DNA of 64,000 bases, taken from the NCBI GenBank assembly GCA_015039365.1, contig WION01000062.1, positions 62,001-126,000 on the forward strand, read 5' to 3'. The notes under the pieces were generated by a model that saw nothing but the letters and a program-made list of their open reading frames with translations, made no database searches and was not told where the DNA came from. Below are positions 51,588 through 62,370 of this stretch, piece after piece (position 1 is the first letter of the stretch; each line of letters opens with the position of its first letter). This DNA is from Amanita rubescens (lineage: Eukaryota > Basidiomycota > Agaricomycetes > Agaricales > Amanitaceae). The translations under genes were made by a program, and so were the position numbers.

Positions 51588-53644
51588 ATGTCTTGGCTGA
51601 GCGCCTCACAAACTATCGCCTTCGTCGCGACCCTATCCATAACCACTTTCGCCTTGTTCAAACAGCTTGCGTCAAACTTCGAGCTCCCTCTGCCTCCAGG
51701 CCCACCTGGACATTGGCTCCGGGGCAACACGATCCCGACGAAATTGTGAGCGAAACAAACTCTCGGATCGAATCTCCTTCTGACTTCCTGCTCAGCGGGT
51801 ACCGCAAGTTCGAAGAATGGACAAAAGAGTATGGCCCGGTGTTCACACTGCGACAGGGGTCCCAAACCATCATCATCATAGGGCGCATCCAAGCTGCCAT
51901 AGATATCATGGAGAAGGACGGCGCCCACACGATAGATAGGCCACGGAGCATTGCTGCGGGGGAAACGCTAGGCGGTGGTATGCGAGTGCTAATGACACGA
52001 CCTGGAGAGCGGTACAAGAGGATGAGACGGTGGGTACAGTCCTGAACGCACATAGATCCCACTCGTTTGACAGTCTCGGAACCAAACTTAGGGCGCTTCA
52101 CGCGTATTTGCAACCCAAGCTGATAACTAATTATGGTCCCATGATGGCAGGACTGGCAAAGCAGCTTATTTTTGATATCATGGAAGATCCAGTTCATCAC
52201 CAGCACCATGTCAGAGTGTATGTATTCAGCCTCGGATTTTGTCAGGTATACTTACAAATCGGTTAAGCTATTCCACCTCTGTTGTTACGCTTCTTTCGTA
52301 TGGTGTTCTCCCAAGCGGACCCGACGATCCGGATATCCGGGCCACTGACGAATGCCAGTCTTACTTTGGCAAGAATTTGCGACCGGGGTATTGGATGGTT
52401 GATTATTGGCCAATCCTTAGGCATGAAGATTCCTCCTATTTTCATTCATTTGGCTCATCCTTTATCTAGGTACATCCCCGGATATCTCAAGGAACTGCAA
52501 GATGGACACCTAAAGGAGCTCGGTCTCTTCAAGAGGAAACTGCTTGAAGTCAAGGACAGACTGGTCTGTCTCGTTATTTCCCTCGCTATTCCCTCTTTTA
52601 CTTATGATATACTAGGCACATGGGGAAGAAATCGCGAACTGCTTTGGTAAATATATCCTCGAGCATCAAGAAGATCTTGAATTGTCTGAGAATGAATCGT
52701 CTTACCTCGCTGGGAGTATGTACGGAGCTGGATCAGACACGACTGCGGCTGCAATTAGCATCACCGTCATGGCTGCGGCGTGTTACCCCGATGTGCAATG
52801 CTGGGTTCAGGAGGAATTGGATCAGGCCCTTGGAAAGGGTTGCGGTGCGTTCTATCATTGTCTCACTACCAGGAGCTCATTCCATCTTGAATCTTTGTAG
52901 CTCCTACATGTGCTGATATGGAGCTGTTACCACGGACACACGCCTTTGTGCTTGAGACGTTCAGGTGGAGACCTGTTAGCGCTGGTGGTTCGTGACACGT
53001 TTTGGGCAAGTTCCACTGATACCTGATCGTCGTTCTGCAATGTCAGGTTTTGCTCACAAGGCAATGAAAGACGTTATATGGGTAAGAACCCCCGTCAATT
53101 CCTCGTATTCAGGTCTCATCTGCTCTCAGGAAAATTACTGTATCCCGAAGGGAGCAACCATCTTTGGCAATACTTGGGCAATCGGACGGGATCCTGAATA
53201 CTTCCCCGATCCTGAAAAGTTTGATCCTCGACGGTGGATAGACGAGGAAGGGAAGGTTAGGGAGGATTTGAAGATTTTCCCATATGGATTTGGACGACGG
53301 TACGTCTCGTTTCTTCCTAATCCAACTTTTGAGATGTATGTTGATTTCGCTCGACATTACAGAGTCTGCCCGGGGCAGTACGTGGCCACCGCGTATGTTT
53401 CTCCATATCCTCGTCTTTCTATAGCACCGGTTGCTTATGAGTCACGGGTAGATCTGTATTCCTCAATATCTCACTCATTCTATGGGCCATGACGGTCAAA
53501 TCCGATCCAACTTCTCCTATTGACCAATTGGCCTTTACCGAATCGGTCAATGTCCACCCGTTGCCGTTCAAGGTCATCTTTGAACCTCGCGTGGCTGATT
53601 CATATGACGGGATCAAGGAAATGCTTGAGGCGTACGGTACCTGA
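51588..53644 (+). CDS. Cytochrome P450 monooxygenase
   Basis: About ten exons, all joined in frame. An N-terminal membrane anchor (MSWLSASQTIAFVATLSITT) is followed by the proline hinge LPLPPGPPGHW. Then come GYRKFEEWTKEYGPVFTLRQ, the helix-C region GERYKRMRR, the I-helix oxygen-binding motif AGSDTT, the K-helix ETFR (ExxR), EYFPDPEKFDPRRW, and the haem-binding loop FPYGFGRRVCPGQ, split by an intron after GRR. The catalytic Cys and all hallmark residues are present. It is an ER membrane enzyme using NADPH through a reductase; the substrate is unknown. One intron (after PIL, near 52428) begins with GC rather than GT. A longer start at 51534 is possible, but the membrane anchor begins at 51588. 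Confidence 0.9.
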
Positions 53645-53882
53645 TCGTGGCCGTAAAGCTGCAAGTGATTATGTTTTGAAAATGGACTTTTTTGTGTAAA
53701 TTCTTTTGCAGGGCACTGTGAGCTTCACGCCTTTCCCGGCTGATACCCGGTGATCCTCGTTTGCTTTTTCCACGTCTCTAATATGAGTGTAATTAATGTA
53801 GGAAACCATCCTATCTTATCGGTTGTTTGTATAGTTTATCTTATCTTATCATCGGCGGCCAGCAGCTGAGCCTCAAACTTCC

Positions 53883-55101
53883 ATGACCACACCCCTTCCG
53901 TCTCTGACCACAACTCAGGCGCACTTCCTCGCCCTTTTCTTTGCCTCCACGTACGTTGGCTCGCTCTACATTTCAAAGAGAACCCGTCTGGCATTCTCCG
54001 CTAAACCACTTGTGGCGAATGGCCGGTATCGACAAAAGGAAAACCACGAACGTTGGAGGGACGACCATGACGTGATACGCGCTAGGCTCGTCGCGTGTAC
54101 AGTTTCAACGACGCTGTGTGTTCTGACGGTGATTTTCGTTCACTGGAGAACCCTTGGGAAAGAGGTGAGCCTGCTTCCAATGCTAGCACCTTGCCGCATG
54201 TTCTTATTCGCGTTATACTAGAGTTTCCTAGATGCGATGGACGCGACCATGAAACGCCTCGGACTCGCAATGCACCCAACACGGTTGCATCTTACACCAC
54301 ACCTGATAACGCCGCTACTCTTCACTGGTCCGCTATATGCCATGTACCTCTCCGAAGCACTTCCTTTCATGTCCGACTGGTCCTACGATATCGACGTCCA
54401 CTGCAAGTTCTTCACGTGGCAGGGTGTCCGTAACTACATTATGGCAAGTCGCCTCTTTCCTTACTCGTAACCAACTGACCCTTTCTCTTTCTTGAGCACA
54501 GGCGCCAATCACCGAAGAACTCGTGTTTAGAGCCTGCATGTTGGCCATTTATAATCTCTCTGGAACATCTAGAACAAGAATGATATTCCTCACGCCTCTA
54601 TCGTTTGGATTAGGTCCGTTCCTCCTCTGTTGGTGTAAATGTTAACGCTTGCAACTTCGGAATAGCACACGTTCATCACGCCTGGGAAACATTCAACAAA
54701 TACGGACGTGATACCGGTGCCGCGAAACGTGCCATCTTATCCTCCGGTTTGTCGCATTTCGCCGCCCATCTTTTCGTCTCTCAACACCCTACAGTCGTTC
54801 AGCTATTATATACCACCCTTTTCGGCACATACTGCGCATACCTCTTTCTCCGCACAGGGAGCATATTCCCCCCAATTTCTGCCCACGCGTTTTGTAACGT
54901 GATGGGTTTACCAGAGCTTCGACAGGAGATGGGAATGTTTCCATCTAAGAAGTATTGTAAGTCTTACTATTGCGTGGTCATGTCTTGATGTATTCTGATC
55001 TGAAAATAGTAATTTTGTTTGCATATATCGCAGGTGTTGCCGGGTTTGTGAATAGAGTAGAACCATGGACGAGATCAACATATAGCATTTATTGGATGTA
55101 G
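53883..55101 (+). CDS. RCE1: CAAX prenyl protease 2 (type II CAAX endopeptidase)
   Basis: About five exons. Multi-pass membrane protein of the CPBP family. Landmarks: TQAHFLALFFASTYVGSLYI, a middle region FTWQGVRNYIM, the catalytic motif APITEELVFRACML (Glu-Glu and Arg), AHVHHAWETF with the second-motif His, and SAHAFCNVMG with the third-motif His/Asn. The C-terminal exon ends RSTYSIYWM before TAG at 55099-55101. RCE1 removes the AAX tripeptide from farnesylated or geranylgeranylated proteins such as RAS in the ER. The intron between NYIM and APITEE starts with GCAAGT, the classic donor of GC-AG introns. All catalytic residues are kept. Confidence 0.9.
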
Positions 55102-55129
55102 GATTGAATTTACTGCTTGTTTTGGATAC

Positions 55130-55558
55130 GCTACTTGTTTTGTATATTCCTTTGTGAGGAGAGAATGAACAACTAGAAATACAGTACAAAATGGATCCAA
55201 TCAGGGTAATCGCTGTGGCGGTTGATTGAGGATAGGTCAGATACAAATCAGCCATTAGAGATGGAACGGGCCGATGGGCAACAGAGGTCCAGATGACAAA
55301 GGACACCATCCCGATTAAGAAGAGGAGCTGCATCACTAATACGACAAGCGGCGAGATGGGCGTGAAGCCCCAGAAAGTCCAGCGTGTGCATGATCTATGA
55401 TTGAAATTTTAAATATAGAGATTCGTTCCAGGACACGAAGTTAAGCGTACCGGAGCTGTTCTACTTCCGAGGAATATCTGAGGGTACTTCCAGAGTCACT
55501 GGGCCCTCGCTCCTCGTCTTTCGCCCTAAAAAAAACTTTGTCGTGGACTTGTTCCATT
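55130..55558 (-). pseudogene. N-terminal fragment of the multi-exon membrane family
   Basis: Exon 1 (about 55453-55558) encodes MEQVHDKVFFRAKDEERGPS... A GTACGC...CATAG intron leads to an exon with CTRWTFWGFTPISPLVV, helix QLLFLIGMVSFVIWTSVAHR and LYLTYPQSTATAITLIGSIL. This matches the N-terminal part of the 46163 gene without the frameshift. Nothing of the remaining ~500 residues follows; the sequence runs directly into the 3' end of RCE1 on the other strand. It is either a truncated duplicate or a short gene that overlaps RCE1 tail to tail. Confidence 0.65.
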
Positions 55559-56047
55559 GCAGGAATAGCAAGGAGGTGTAATGACAGTGGAGACTAACCT
55601 CGGAGGTAATATGAATCACAATTGGGTCCAGGCGTGTGTCTTGCTTATAAGTATCCTAATACGTTTACCACGTTCAAAGTGATATGGCGCCCACATGGCA
55701 ACCGGTATCGCTTTTGTATAATCTTGCCAATTTTCGCCTTTGTTAGCCGTCAGGAATTACAGCATAAGTACAAGGGCGAATGCACCGCCGAATCCAATTG
55801 TGCTATAGGTGGAGAGGTGCCATCACGATTCGCGACCCTGATAATACATTTGATCTTGTTTACACGGCTCACGTTCTGCCTCGCTGGTAGTTTTTGGATT
55901 CTGGTATGTTTTGGTATGTCATGGCGCGTTTTACAAGATTCGAAACAAACAACATACGAACGAGCAAAAGGAGAATTGGTAGCGGCAGCGTGACTGGTGT
56001 CACATTGGCCGCAGCCGCTACGTGTACTCTACTACTACTCCACGGTC
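55559..56047. other. Divergent intergenic region; one doubtful ORF
   Basis: A plus-strand frame at 55622-55993 (123 aa) has a hydrophobic stretch (ATLIIHLILFTRLTFCLAGS) but no relative in the window and no splice support. The region otherwise holds the upstream sequences of the 2OG oxygenase gene and of the membrane-family fragment. Confidence 0.35.
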
Positions 56048-56896
56048 ATGTTTGGCAAAATGTCCACCGTATCACCGCTATTGGAACTGATGGACATGTT
56101 TCCATGGCTCACACGCAAATCCTCGTCAATTGCCAACCCAGCGCCATTCAATAATCCGAGCGAAGCCCCCATTTTCGACTTTTCCAATACATCGCTCGCA
56201 CCAGATTACCCCGCGGGGCAGCGCTATGTCAAGATCTTGGACGGGGTGTTTACCCCTGAAGAGTGCAATGCTCTGGTCAGGTTCGCAGAGACTGGCGTTT
56301 TTGATCTCCATGGGAACGGCGACGTCGAAATGACGGGAGAGAACCCATGGAAGCAAGCAGCAATTCATTTCGGAATGGAAGAGCACCAGCAGCTGGTCGA
56401 TACGAGGTACCGGAATAGCGAGAGGATACTCCGGTTTGACGAAGGCGTAGTGCAGTGGCTTTATGAGCGACTGAAGCCGTACGTGCATGAGCTGGAGGAG
56501 ATTAGGCCTGAGAGCGAATGGGAGCGAGTGGTCGGACGTCCTGGAGGACAACAGGAATGGCGGATGATTGGGCTCAACGAGCGGTTGAGCTTTTTGCGGT
56601 ATGGACGCGGACATTTCTTCAAGGAGCACTGCGACGGGCAGGTCTCGCTACCGGATGGACGCCAGGGACGGGTGACGGTGCAAATCTACCTTGGCGGTAA
56701 TGCAGAGGGCGGAGCTACACGTATCTGGAGCAGGGACATGCGCCGTTGGCTTGATGTCGAGCCGAAGATTGGTCGTGCGCTTGTCTTTCAACAACGAGAC
56801 GTTCTGCACAGCGGGCAGCCCGTTGTACGCGGCACCAAGCTAACTGTCCGCACGGATATCATGTTTCGCGCATCGCCTCACTCCACCACAACTTGA
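56048..56896 (+). CDS. 2-oxoglutarate/Fe(II) oxygenase, prolyl-4-hydroxylase-like
   Basis: Single exon, about 282 aa. The catalytic domain carries the iron-binding H-x-D pair in FFKEHCDG, a beta-strand VTVQIYLGGNAEGGATRIW, the second His in DVLHSGQPV, and the 2-oxoglutarate-binding Arg in KLTVRTDIMFR. The N-terminal part has YVKILDGVFTPEECNALVRF, the usual entry into this fold. It should hydroxylate a protein or small molecule using O2 and 2-oxoglutarate. Substrate unknown. The frame is open to an ATG at 55997 and MSTVSPLLELMDMF at 56060 is an equally good start. All metal ligands are present. Confidence 0.85.
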   Translation: MFGKMSTVSPLLELMDMFPWLTRKSSSIANPAPFNNPSEAPIFDFSNTSLAPDYPAGQRYVKILDGVFTPEECNALVRFAETGVFDLHGNGDVEMTGENPWKQAAIHFGMEEHQQLVDTRYRNSERILRFDEGVVQWLYERLKPYVHELEEIRPESEWERVVGRPGGQQEWRMIGLNERLSFLRYGRGHFFKEHCDGQVSLPDGRQGRVTVQIYLGGNAEGGATRIWSRDMRRWLDVEPKIGRALVFQQRDVLHSGQPVVRGTKLTVRTDIMFRASPHSTTT

Positions 56897-57176
56897 TGAT
56901 ATCATGCTCCAACACTCTTGGGAAGGAAAGCGGTGAGTTTAGTGACACAGCGATATGATGGTGGAATAACTCAATGATGGAGATCGGTTGAGGTTAGGAG
57001 AAAGGACTTGCGATGGCTTGCTAAATCCAAATTGTCACATTGATTTATACGAGGCTTAAAAGCTTTTTGACGTTCAAACTTCAAAATGAGTGCCGCAGAT
57101 GTGACAACTGGTCACAGATGCCACGTGTCAGCTTGGAAATGTAACGCCAACTTTAGGAGTTACCAACTCACTCAAA

Positions 57177-58739
57177 ATGAACAACGGAACACAATTGTCC
57201 ATTGATATTCTATGTGAAATATTTCTTCTCCTCTGTGATCAACCTATCGCTCTCCACCACTTGAAGAACAAACGGCATTTGCACGAATTTCCGTGGGCGG
57301 TAGGACAAGTTTGCAAGCATTGGAGATGGGTATTTTTGTCCTACCCGGCTTTATGGTCCACTCTTTCCTTCAACGATCCCGCGCTCCCGTGCTCCCTCCA
57401 ACCTAGTTCTGGTTACATCGCCGAAATGAATCGACGTGCAACGACATACCTTAAACGCTCCGCACAGCGACCTCTCACCCTTGTCGTTCACATACCGAAC
57501 TCAATGGCTGAAAGTTTTTCTACGACAATATGGGGTTTACTATTATCGTATTCGGATCGTTGGAAAAGGGCAGATCTAGAAATAAAAACCTCCATGGTAA
57601 ATGGTCTCGTCAGACGCATAGACAAGATGCCGATTCTCGAATCGCTGGCAATCGTTGTGTATATGTCCTTCAATTGGAAGCACGAAATCACATTTAAGAA
57701 TGCGAGGTACCTTACCGAACTAACTCTGAATGGCGTGCCAGCGACAGGAGGATCCGGAGTGATAAAATGGGAGATGGGAAAGTGGATGTTTCGGTTTCCC
57801 TGGGCTCAGTTAACCAAGCTCCGCATAGACATAGACCGTCTCTGCTTCGCTGACAGAAACGAACTCGAAACCTTTCTACTTCAGCTTCGAAATGTCGAGG
57901 AGCTACGCATCGCCGTATTCCGCATCAGTTTTGATTCCGACGTTCCCGGCGCGTGCCTGTCTGTATGCTTTCCCCGTCTCAAACGACTTGAAACTACATT
58001 TTCCTTCTCCTGGATGCTTTCCTGCTTCGAAACACCCTTGCTGCAATATCTCTGGGTGTGTGGCAGTTTTAACAACATTAATCATCGACATGAATATAAA
58101 GAAAATTTGACGTCCCTTGTCTTGACGTCCCTTGTCCATCGTTCTTCCTGTCATATTCGTCGCTTGACACTTCAAAATTGTGAAGTCGAGGTGGCTTACG
58201 ATATTATGGAGGTGCTGGTTAGCGTTGAGGAGCTCTATGTCGAGGAAATGCTGTGCACGGGAATAGTAAATGTGCCTTCCCTCGTGCAGGATATTGTGGA
58301 TGGTGTCCTGTCCAACCTACGGGTGTTGCAGGTTCCGTGTTGTGCTGGACAATTTGAGCAGGTTATATCGGCGGCATCCCGCCTCTTCCAAACGCGGAAC
58401 AGAGAACCAGGGTCAGAACCTGTTGTCCACCCGCTCAAGAGACTGGCGGTCACGGTAGGCCGGGTAACTTGTGCCTGCGGCTCCTGTGATTTCCACGACA
58501 TTGAATCAAGAGTTATTGACAAAGTATTGGAAGATATGTGCCGTCGGCCATCTTTCTCTGTAATTTCTCTCAACGACAACCGATGGAATCGCACCTTGAC
58601 TGTCCGCGCCGTGGTGGCTGGCACTTTAATCGATCTCGCTCTATGCTACGGGCATTATTATTCATACGTGTACCACTCCGAGCGAAGTCGCAGACACTAT
58701 CGTATTCTTGAAAGCAAACGCATGCCGGTAAATAGCTGA
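57177..58739 (+). CDS. F-box-like protein (family 2, copy a)
   Basis: 520 aa, single exon. The N-terminal F-box-like motif is LSIDILCEIFLLLCDQPIAL, then VGQVCKHWRWVFLSYPALW. A leucine-rich region follows (FPWAQLTKLRIDIDRLCFAD; LETFLLQLRNVEELRIAVF; ETPLLQYLWVCG), with a C-terminal part containing LRVLQVPCCAGQFEQVISAA. Likely an SCF ubiquitin-ligase substrate receptor. It is the closest relative of the decayed gene at 48659-49532 and a more distant paralogue of the two genes that follow. Start and end are clear. Confidence 0.8.
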   Translation: MNNGTQLSIDILCEIFLLLCDQPIALHHLKNKRHLHEFPWAVGQVCKHWRWVFLSYPALWSTLSFNDPALPCSLQPSSGYIAEMNRRATTYLKRSAQRPLTLVVHIPNSMAESFSTTIWGLLLSYSDRWKRADLEIKTSMVNGLVRRIDKMPILESLAIVVYMSFNWKHEITFKNARYLTELTLNGVPATGGSGVIKWEMGKWMFRFPWAQLTKLRIDIDRLCFADRNELETFLLQLRNVEELRIAVFRISFDSDVPGACLSVCFPRLKRLETTFSFSWMLSCFETPLLQYLWVCGSFNNINHRHEYKENLTSLVLTSLVHRSSCHIRRLTLQNCEVEVAYDIMEVLVSVEELYVEEMLCTGIVNVPSLVQDIVDGVLSNLRVLQVPCCAGQFEQVISAASRLFQTRNREPGSEPVVHPLKRLAVTVGRVTCACGSCDFHDIESRVIDKVLEDMCRRPSFSVISLNDNRWNRTLTVRAVVAGTLIDLALCYGHYYSYVYHSERSRRHYRILESKRMPVNS

Positions 58740-59284
58740 TCTGTTCGCTACAGCCGAGATTTTGGAATAATAATAGTCCTCAAGTCCCTGCATCAGAGTT
58801 GCTGATCAAGTGAAACATCAGGACAAAGTACCCACCGAACGGAACGTTTCCGTTGAAAGCGTTGTCGCAATTCCGTTCATACAAAAGATTTCGTCGTACA
58901 TCTCGCTTGCCGGCTGTTCCACAAAACACGTCAAGGGGAGATCGGGTCTAACATAGCCTAGAATGAATACCGCTCATTAATGCGCTAGCTTATTTTGTCG
59001 ATTATGCATTTTTCACTTATTACCCTTGCATTGTTTACGCCTCGTGCGCTGGCATGTCGCGGTTCCCTTGCGAAAGGGCAAGATTGATTCTAAAGTTATG
59101 TCGTGAGTCGACTTCTTACCATCATTCCTGTCCGTTACATTGACGATTATGATTTTGCAGCTCGGATTCCAAACGTACTCGGGGATCCTCCCAAAGCAAG
59201 ACCCTGGGAATTATATACATAAGTGCCACGTGGCGCGTCCATGCATGCGGCACAAGGCTGTACGATGCCAGCCAACATAACAAA
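58740..59284. other. Intergenic region containing the left edge of a segmental duplication
   Basis: From about 59077 the sequence matches that starting at 62226. It includes a splice-like segment (ATGTC|GTGAGT...TTTTGCAG|CTCGGATTCC) that belongs to the 3' end of another gene, followed by the F-box promoter. Confidence 0.6.
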
Positions 59285-60840
59285 ATGGACATCGGAACAA
59301 GTGTACCCACCGAAATTCTGTGCGGAATATTTCTCCTCCTCAGCGATGAACCCATTGCTCTACACGAGTTGAAGAACGAATCACGCTTTCCCGATTTTCC
59401 GTGGGCAGTAGGACAAGTTTGCAGGCATTGGAGATCGGCATTTTTATCATACCCAGCTTTATGGTCCTCTCTTTCGATCGAGGACCTTGATCATCGTCCC
59501 CATAGCATTGCTTACATCGCTGAAATGGAGCGACGCACGGCAATATACCTCAGGCGCTCCGAACCGCATCCTCTCACTGTAATCGTTCATGTGTCAAGTC
59601 CATTCATCGGTTTTTCTAGGGGGGTATGGGATATGTTATTGCCGTGCTCGGATCGGTGGAAAAGGTTGCATCTGTGGACAAACGAGTCCTTTATGGATGG
59701 TCTTGTTAGCCGCAGAGGCAAGATACCAATCCTCGAGTCCCTGAGGCTCTCAACGACTAAGTTCGAGCGTTGGAAGAACCTCGCCATATTCGACATCGCG
59801 CCGCGCCTCACCAAACTACTAATCCACGGTGACTCAGGGGAAAGAGAATGGCCGTTTCCCTGGGCGCAGTTGACCAAGCTCAGCATGGACCTAACCCAGG
59901 GCCTGGGTTTCACCGACAGCCACGGGCTCCGAACGTTTCTACTCCAGCTTCAGAACGTTGAAGAGTTGCGGTTCTTCATACCCCGTGTCGAAGGGTTTGG
60001 TACCCTAAAGTGCCTGCCTGTACGTTTTCCACGTCTTAGGCTCCTTCAAACCCCTCTCGTCTATCTTGGAGTATTTTCATGGTTCGAAGCACCCTTACTG
60101 GAAGACCTCTCGGTGTTCTGCGATCCGTTTTCGGACATGCATGTCCCAGATGAATGTAAAGAACTATCATCCCTTGTCCGCCGTTCTCTCTGTCACATTC
60201 GTCACTTGACACTTCAAGACTGCGAAGTTAAAGTGTCCCGCAATATCATGGAGGCATTGACCAGCGTCGAGAAGCTCTGCATCAAGCTTTCGCCCATTGC
60301 CCCGAAACACGGCCCTCGCCTTGTATGGGACATTGCGGAAGCAAATGGTATATACCTGCCCAACTTGCGGATATTTCAGGTTCCATGTTGTCCAAAATAT
60401 TTCAAGGAATATGTATCGTCGATATCCTATCTTCTCGAAGTGCGGAACCGAAAACCGCAGTTAACACCTGCTAGCTCTGAAATTGCGTCTCTCGAGAGAT
60501 TAATCGTCGCCGTATATTGGATTTATTCGGGCTGCCACTGTTGTGGAGTTTTCGACAAGAATATATCAAGCGTAATCAACAATGCAATAAAAGTGATGTT
60601 CGGTTGGCCGTCTTTTTCTATCGCTGGCCTTAACACCAACCCCAGCCAAAGGAACCCCACCTTGACCGTCTGCGCTTCGGCAGCCGGGGCTCTGGTTGAT
60701 CTCACTATCCACTATCCCCGTGATACCGAAGTATCCCAGAACTGCTTTGAGGAAAGCCGCAGACTTTTCGAATCGGTAAGTAGCATATTTGTTGATAATA
60801 GTTTATAAGTTCAGTGTTGAGAGAAATGAACCAGATTACT
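59077..60840. repeat. Segmental duplication, copy 1
   Basis: Matches 62226-64000 over its whole length, including 5' flank, F-box gene and the first 30 bp of 3' flank. The partner runs to the end of the window, so the duplication may be longer. Differences are scattered substitutions plus short indels in the 5' flank. Confidence 0.85.
59285..60808 (+). CDS. F-box-like protein (family 2, copy b)
   Basis: 507 aa, single exon. F-box-like start (MDIGTSVPTEILCGIFLLLS, then VGQVCRHWRSAFLSYPALW), leucine-rich middle (FPWAQLTKLSMDLTQGLGF; LRTFLLQLQNVEELRFFI; FEAPLLEDLSVFC) and a C-terminal region with LPNLRIFQVPCCPKYFKEYV and TVCASAAGALVDLTIHYPRD. It is very close to the gene at 62439, with which it shares flanks, and further from the 57177 gene. 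A substrate-receptor role in SCF complexes is expected from the family. Confidence 0.8.
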   Translation: MDIGTSVPTEILCGIFLLLSDEPIALHELKNESRFPDFPWAVGQVCRHWRSAFLSYPALWSSLSIEDLDHRPHSIAYIAEMERRTAIYLRRSEPHPLTVIVHVSSPFIGFSRGVWDMLLPCSDRWKRLHLWTNESFMDGLVSRRGKIPILESLRLSTTKFERWKNLAIFDIAPRLTKLLIHGDSGEREWPFPWAQLTKLSMDLTQGLGFTDSHGLRTFLLQLQNVEELRFFIPRVEGFGTLKCLPVRFPRLRLLQTPLVYLGVFSWFEAPLLEDLSVFCDPFSDMHVPDECKELSSLVRRSLCHIRHLTLQDCEVKVSRNIMEALTSVEKLCIKLSPIAPKHGPRLVWDIAEANGIYLPNLRIFQVPCCPKYFKEYVSSISYLLEVRNRKPQLTPASSEIASLERLIVAVYWIYSGCHCCGVFDKNISSVINNAIKVMFGWPSFSIAGLNTNPSQRNPTLTVCASAAGALVDLTIHYPRDTEVSQNCFEESRRLFESVSSIFVDNSL

Positions 60841-61000
60841 GCGTCGCCGCGTCGTTAAACTTCTTGAACGAACCAAGCCTCTCCTTTGGACCCTAATTGC
60901 TTCCGGGAGTCTGCGGTTAGCTAGTTCGTGGGACTCGGTGATTGTAATCCGGCATCACACCATACATGTCAGAATTTGTACTATATTTTATGACTTACTG

Positions 61001-61895
61001 TATCGGACAAAATCCGCTTGTATGTAAAAATTTGAGAGTGATCACGGCCGTTCATCGTGAACCGCCGTGTCCTGGAGTGGATTACCGTGTCCCGACGTGA
61101 ATCACCGTGTCACGGGATGATTCGTCGATAGCATGCCCAACGTGAACGTGAACCGTCGTGATCACGATCGGCTGACGTAACTTAACAAGCGCTCATCATC
61201 GACAACATTGACCCGAGAACAAGGGAGGGCGCAGGGAGACTTGGGTGTCCTGGAGAGGGTTGTGGGGGAGGGACCGAAGCAGTTGCGTTGTCGACTAGGT
61301 AGTCCTCCATTATCGGCGATCGCGGCTCTCAATAAGAGGGGGTGAGTCGTTGGAGGTCCGAGTTAGGTTCGGCTACCATGACTAGCACCGTCATACCCCA
61401 GCGAGACCAAAGGGCCTGACTCGGAGGAACAGGCGATTCGGGCAGTAGGTAATTGGCCGCGGGACTTGCTGCTTCAGTTTCGGTCTCGCCCAGGCAAAGC
61501 TGGCCGGGTGCGGTTGAGATAGAGAGGGGTTCAGGTGCATTACATCCACACAGGGCCTCCCCACGTTTGGGGTCGGAGCCGTAGCATCAGTTGCTAGATT
61601 CGCTCGGAATTGGCGTCACGTCCATTCGCCAGTGATTCGGATAGTTGGATAACTGTTATGATGTCAAGTCAATTCGGAAATTCCCCCACTCTCGCGTTGA
61701 GCTGAATTGTGGGAATCTTATGTCAGCTGATCGTGATCACAACGGTTCACGTTCATGGTTTGGCATGCGAATGATGATTCACGCCGGTACACTGCAATTC
61801 ATGCTGGTACACTGCAATTCACGCCAGTACACGGCTGTTCACGATGAACAGTCGTGATCACTCTCTATTTTCAACCTGCAACAAATTTTGTCCGA
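61001..61895. mobile_element. Non-autonomous TIR DNA transposon (MITE-like), 891 bp with TA target duplication
   Basis: Starts TCGGACAAAAT at 61003 and ends ATTTTGTCCGA at 61893, flanked by TA on both sides. The terminal inverted repeats are long (about 61003-61180 and 61719-61893), imperfect but clear, and each contains TGATCACG and GTTCATCGTGAAC boxes plus about 20-bp subterminal repeats around CGTGAAT(C/T). The interior (61181-61718) is GC-rich and has no transposase. TA duplications suggest mobilisation by a Tc1/mariner-like or other TA-specific transposase encoded elsewhere. Confidence 0.82.
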
Positions 61896-62099
61896 TACGG
61901 ACCGTCATAATATTTGTCGCAAGTCCTTGCTGTGTATGTTTTATTGGTACACTTCAATTGAACAAGGTCAACTCTGTAGGTTAATGCCCACATGCATTCA
62001 GTAGCACCAGAACCAATGCTAGGCAAAATACAATATTACGTGTGTATTGACTATACTAATGACCGTGACTCTATGTGATCAAAATATTCTTCTACGTCG

Positions 62100-62370
62100 T
62101 CCCTCCACTTCACTCTCTTTCCACCTCCGATTGTCTTTCCCCATCAGGCTTCCAAGAAGTCCCTTCGATCACCATAGCGTCAGTTTCTACAAGGGAATCT
62201 AACGCCATGGCTAACTCGCTTGTTGGCAAGATTGATTCTAAAGTTATGTCGTGAGTTGACTTCTTACCATCATTCCTGTCCTGACGATTATGATTTTGCA
62301 GCTCGGATTCCAAACGTACTCACACAGGATCCTCCCAAAGCTCCACCGTCAAGACCCTGGGAATTACATA
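62100..62370 (+). CDS. 3' end of an unrelated gene carried in the duplication
   Basis: An open frame (LHSLSTSDCLSPSGFQEVPS ... NAMANSLVGKIDSKVMS) ends at a GTGAGT donor near 62250. After TTTTGCAG it continues SDSKRTHTGSSQSSTVKTLG to TAA near 62371. It is serine/threonine-rich, like a protein tail. The start of this gene is not found upstream. Only its last part (from GKIDSKVMS) is repeated at 59077, with the second exon altered by short deletions. Confidence 0.4.

Noticed and set aside
55622..55993. 123-aa ORF with a hydrophobic stretch as a gene
   Set aside because: No relative, no splice signals, and it lies in the upstream region of two divergent genes; kept only as a remark.
61645..61857. 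70-aa ORF in the TIR element
   Set aside because: Lies partly within the right terminal inverted repeat and has no transposase motif.
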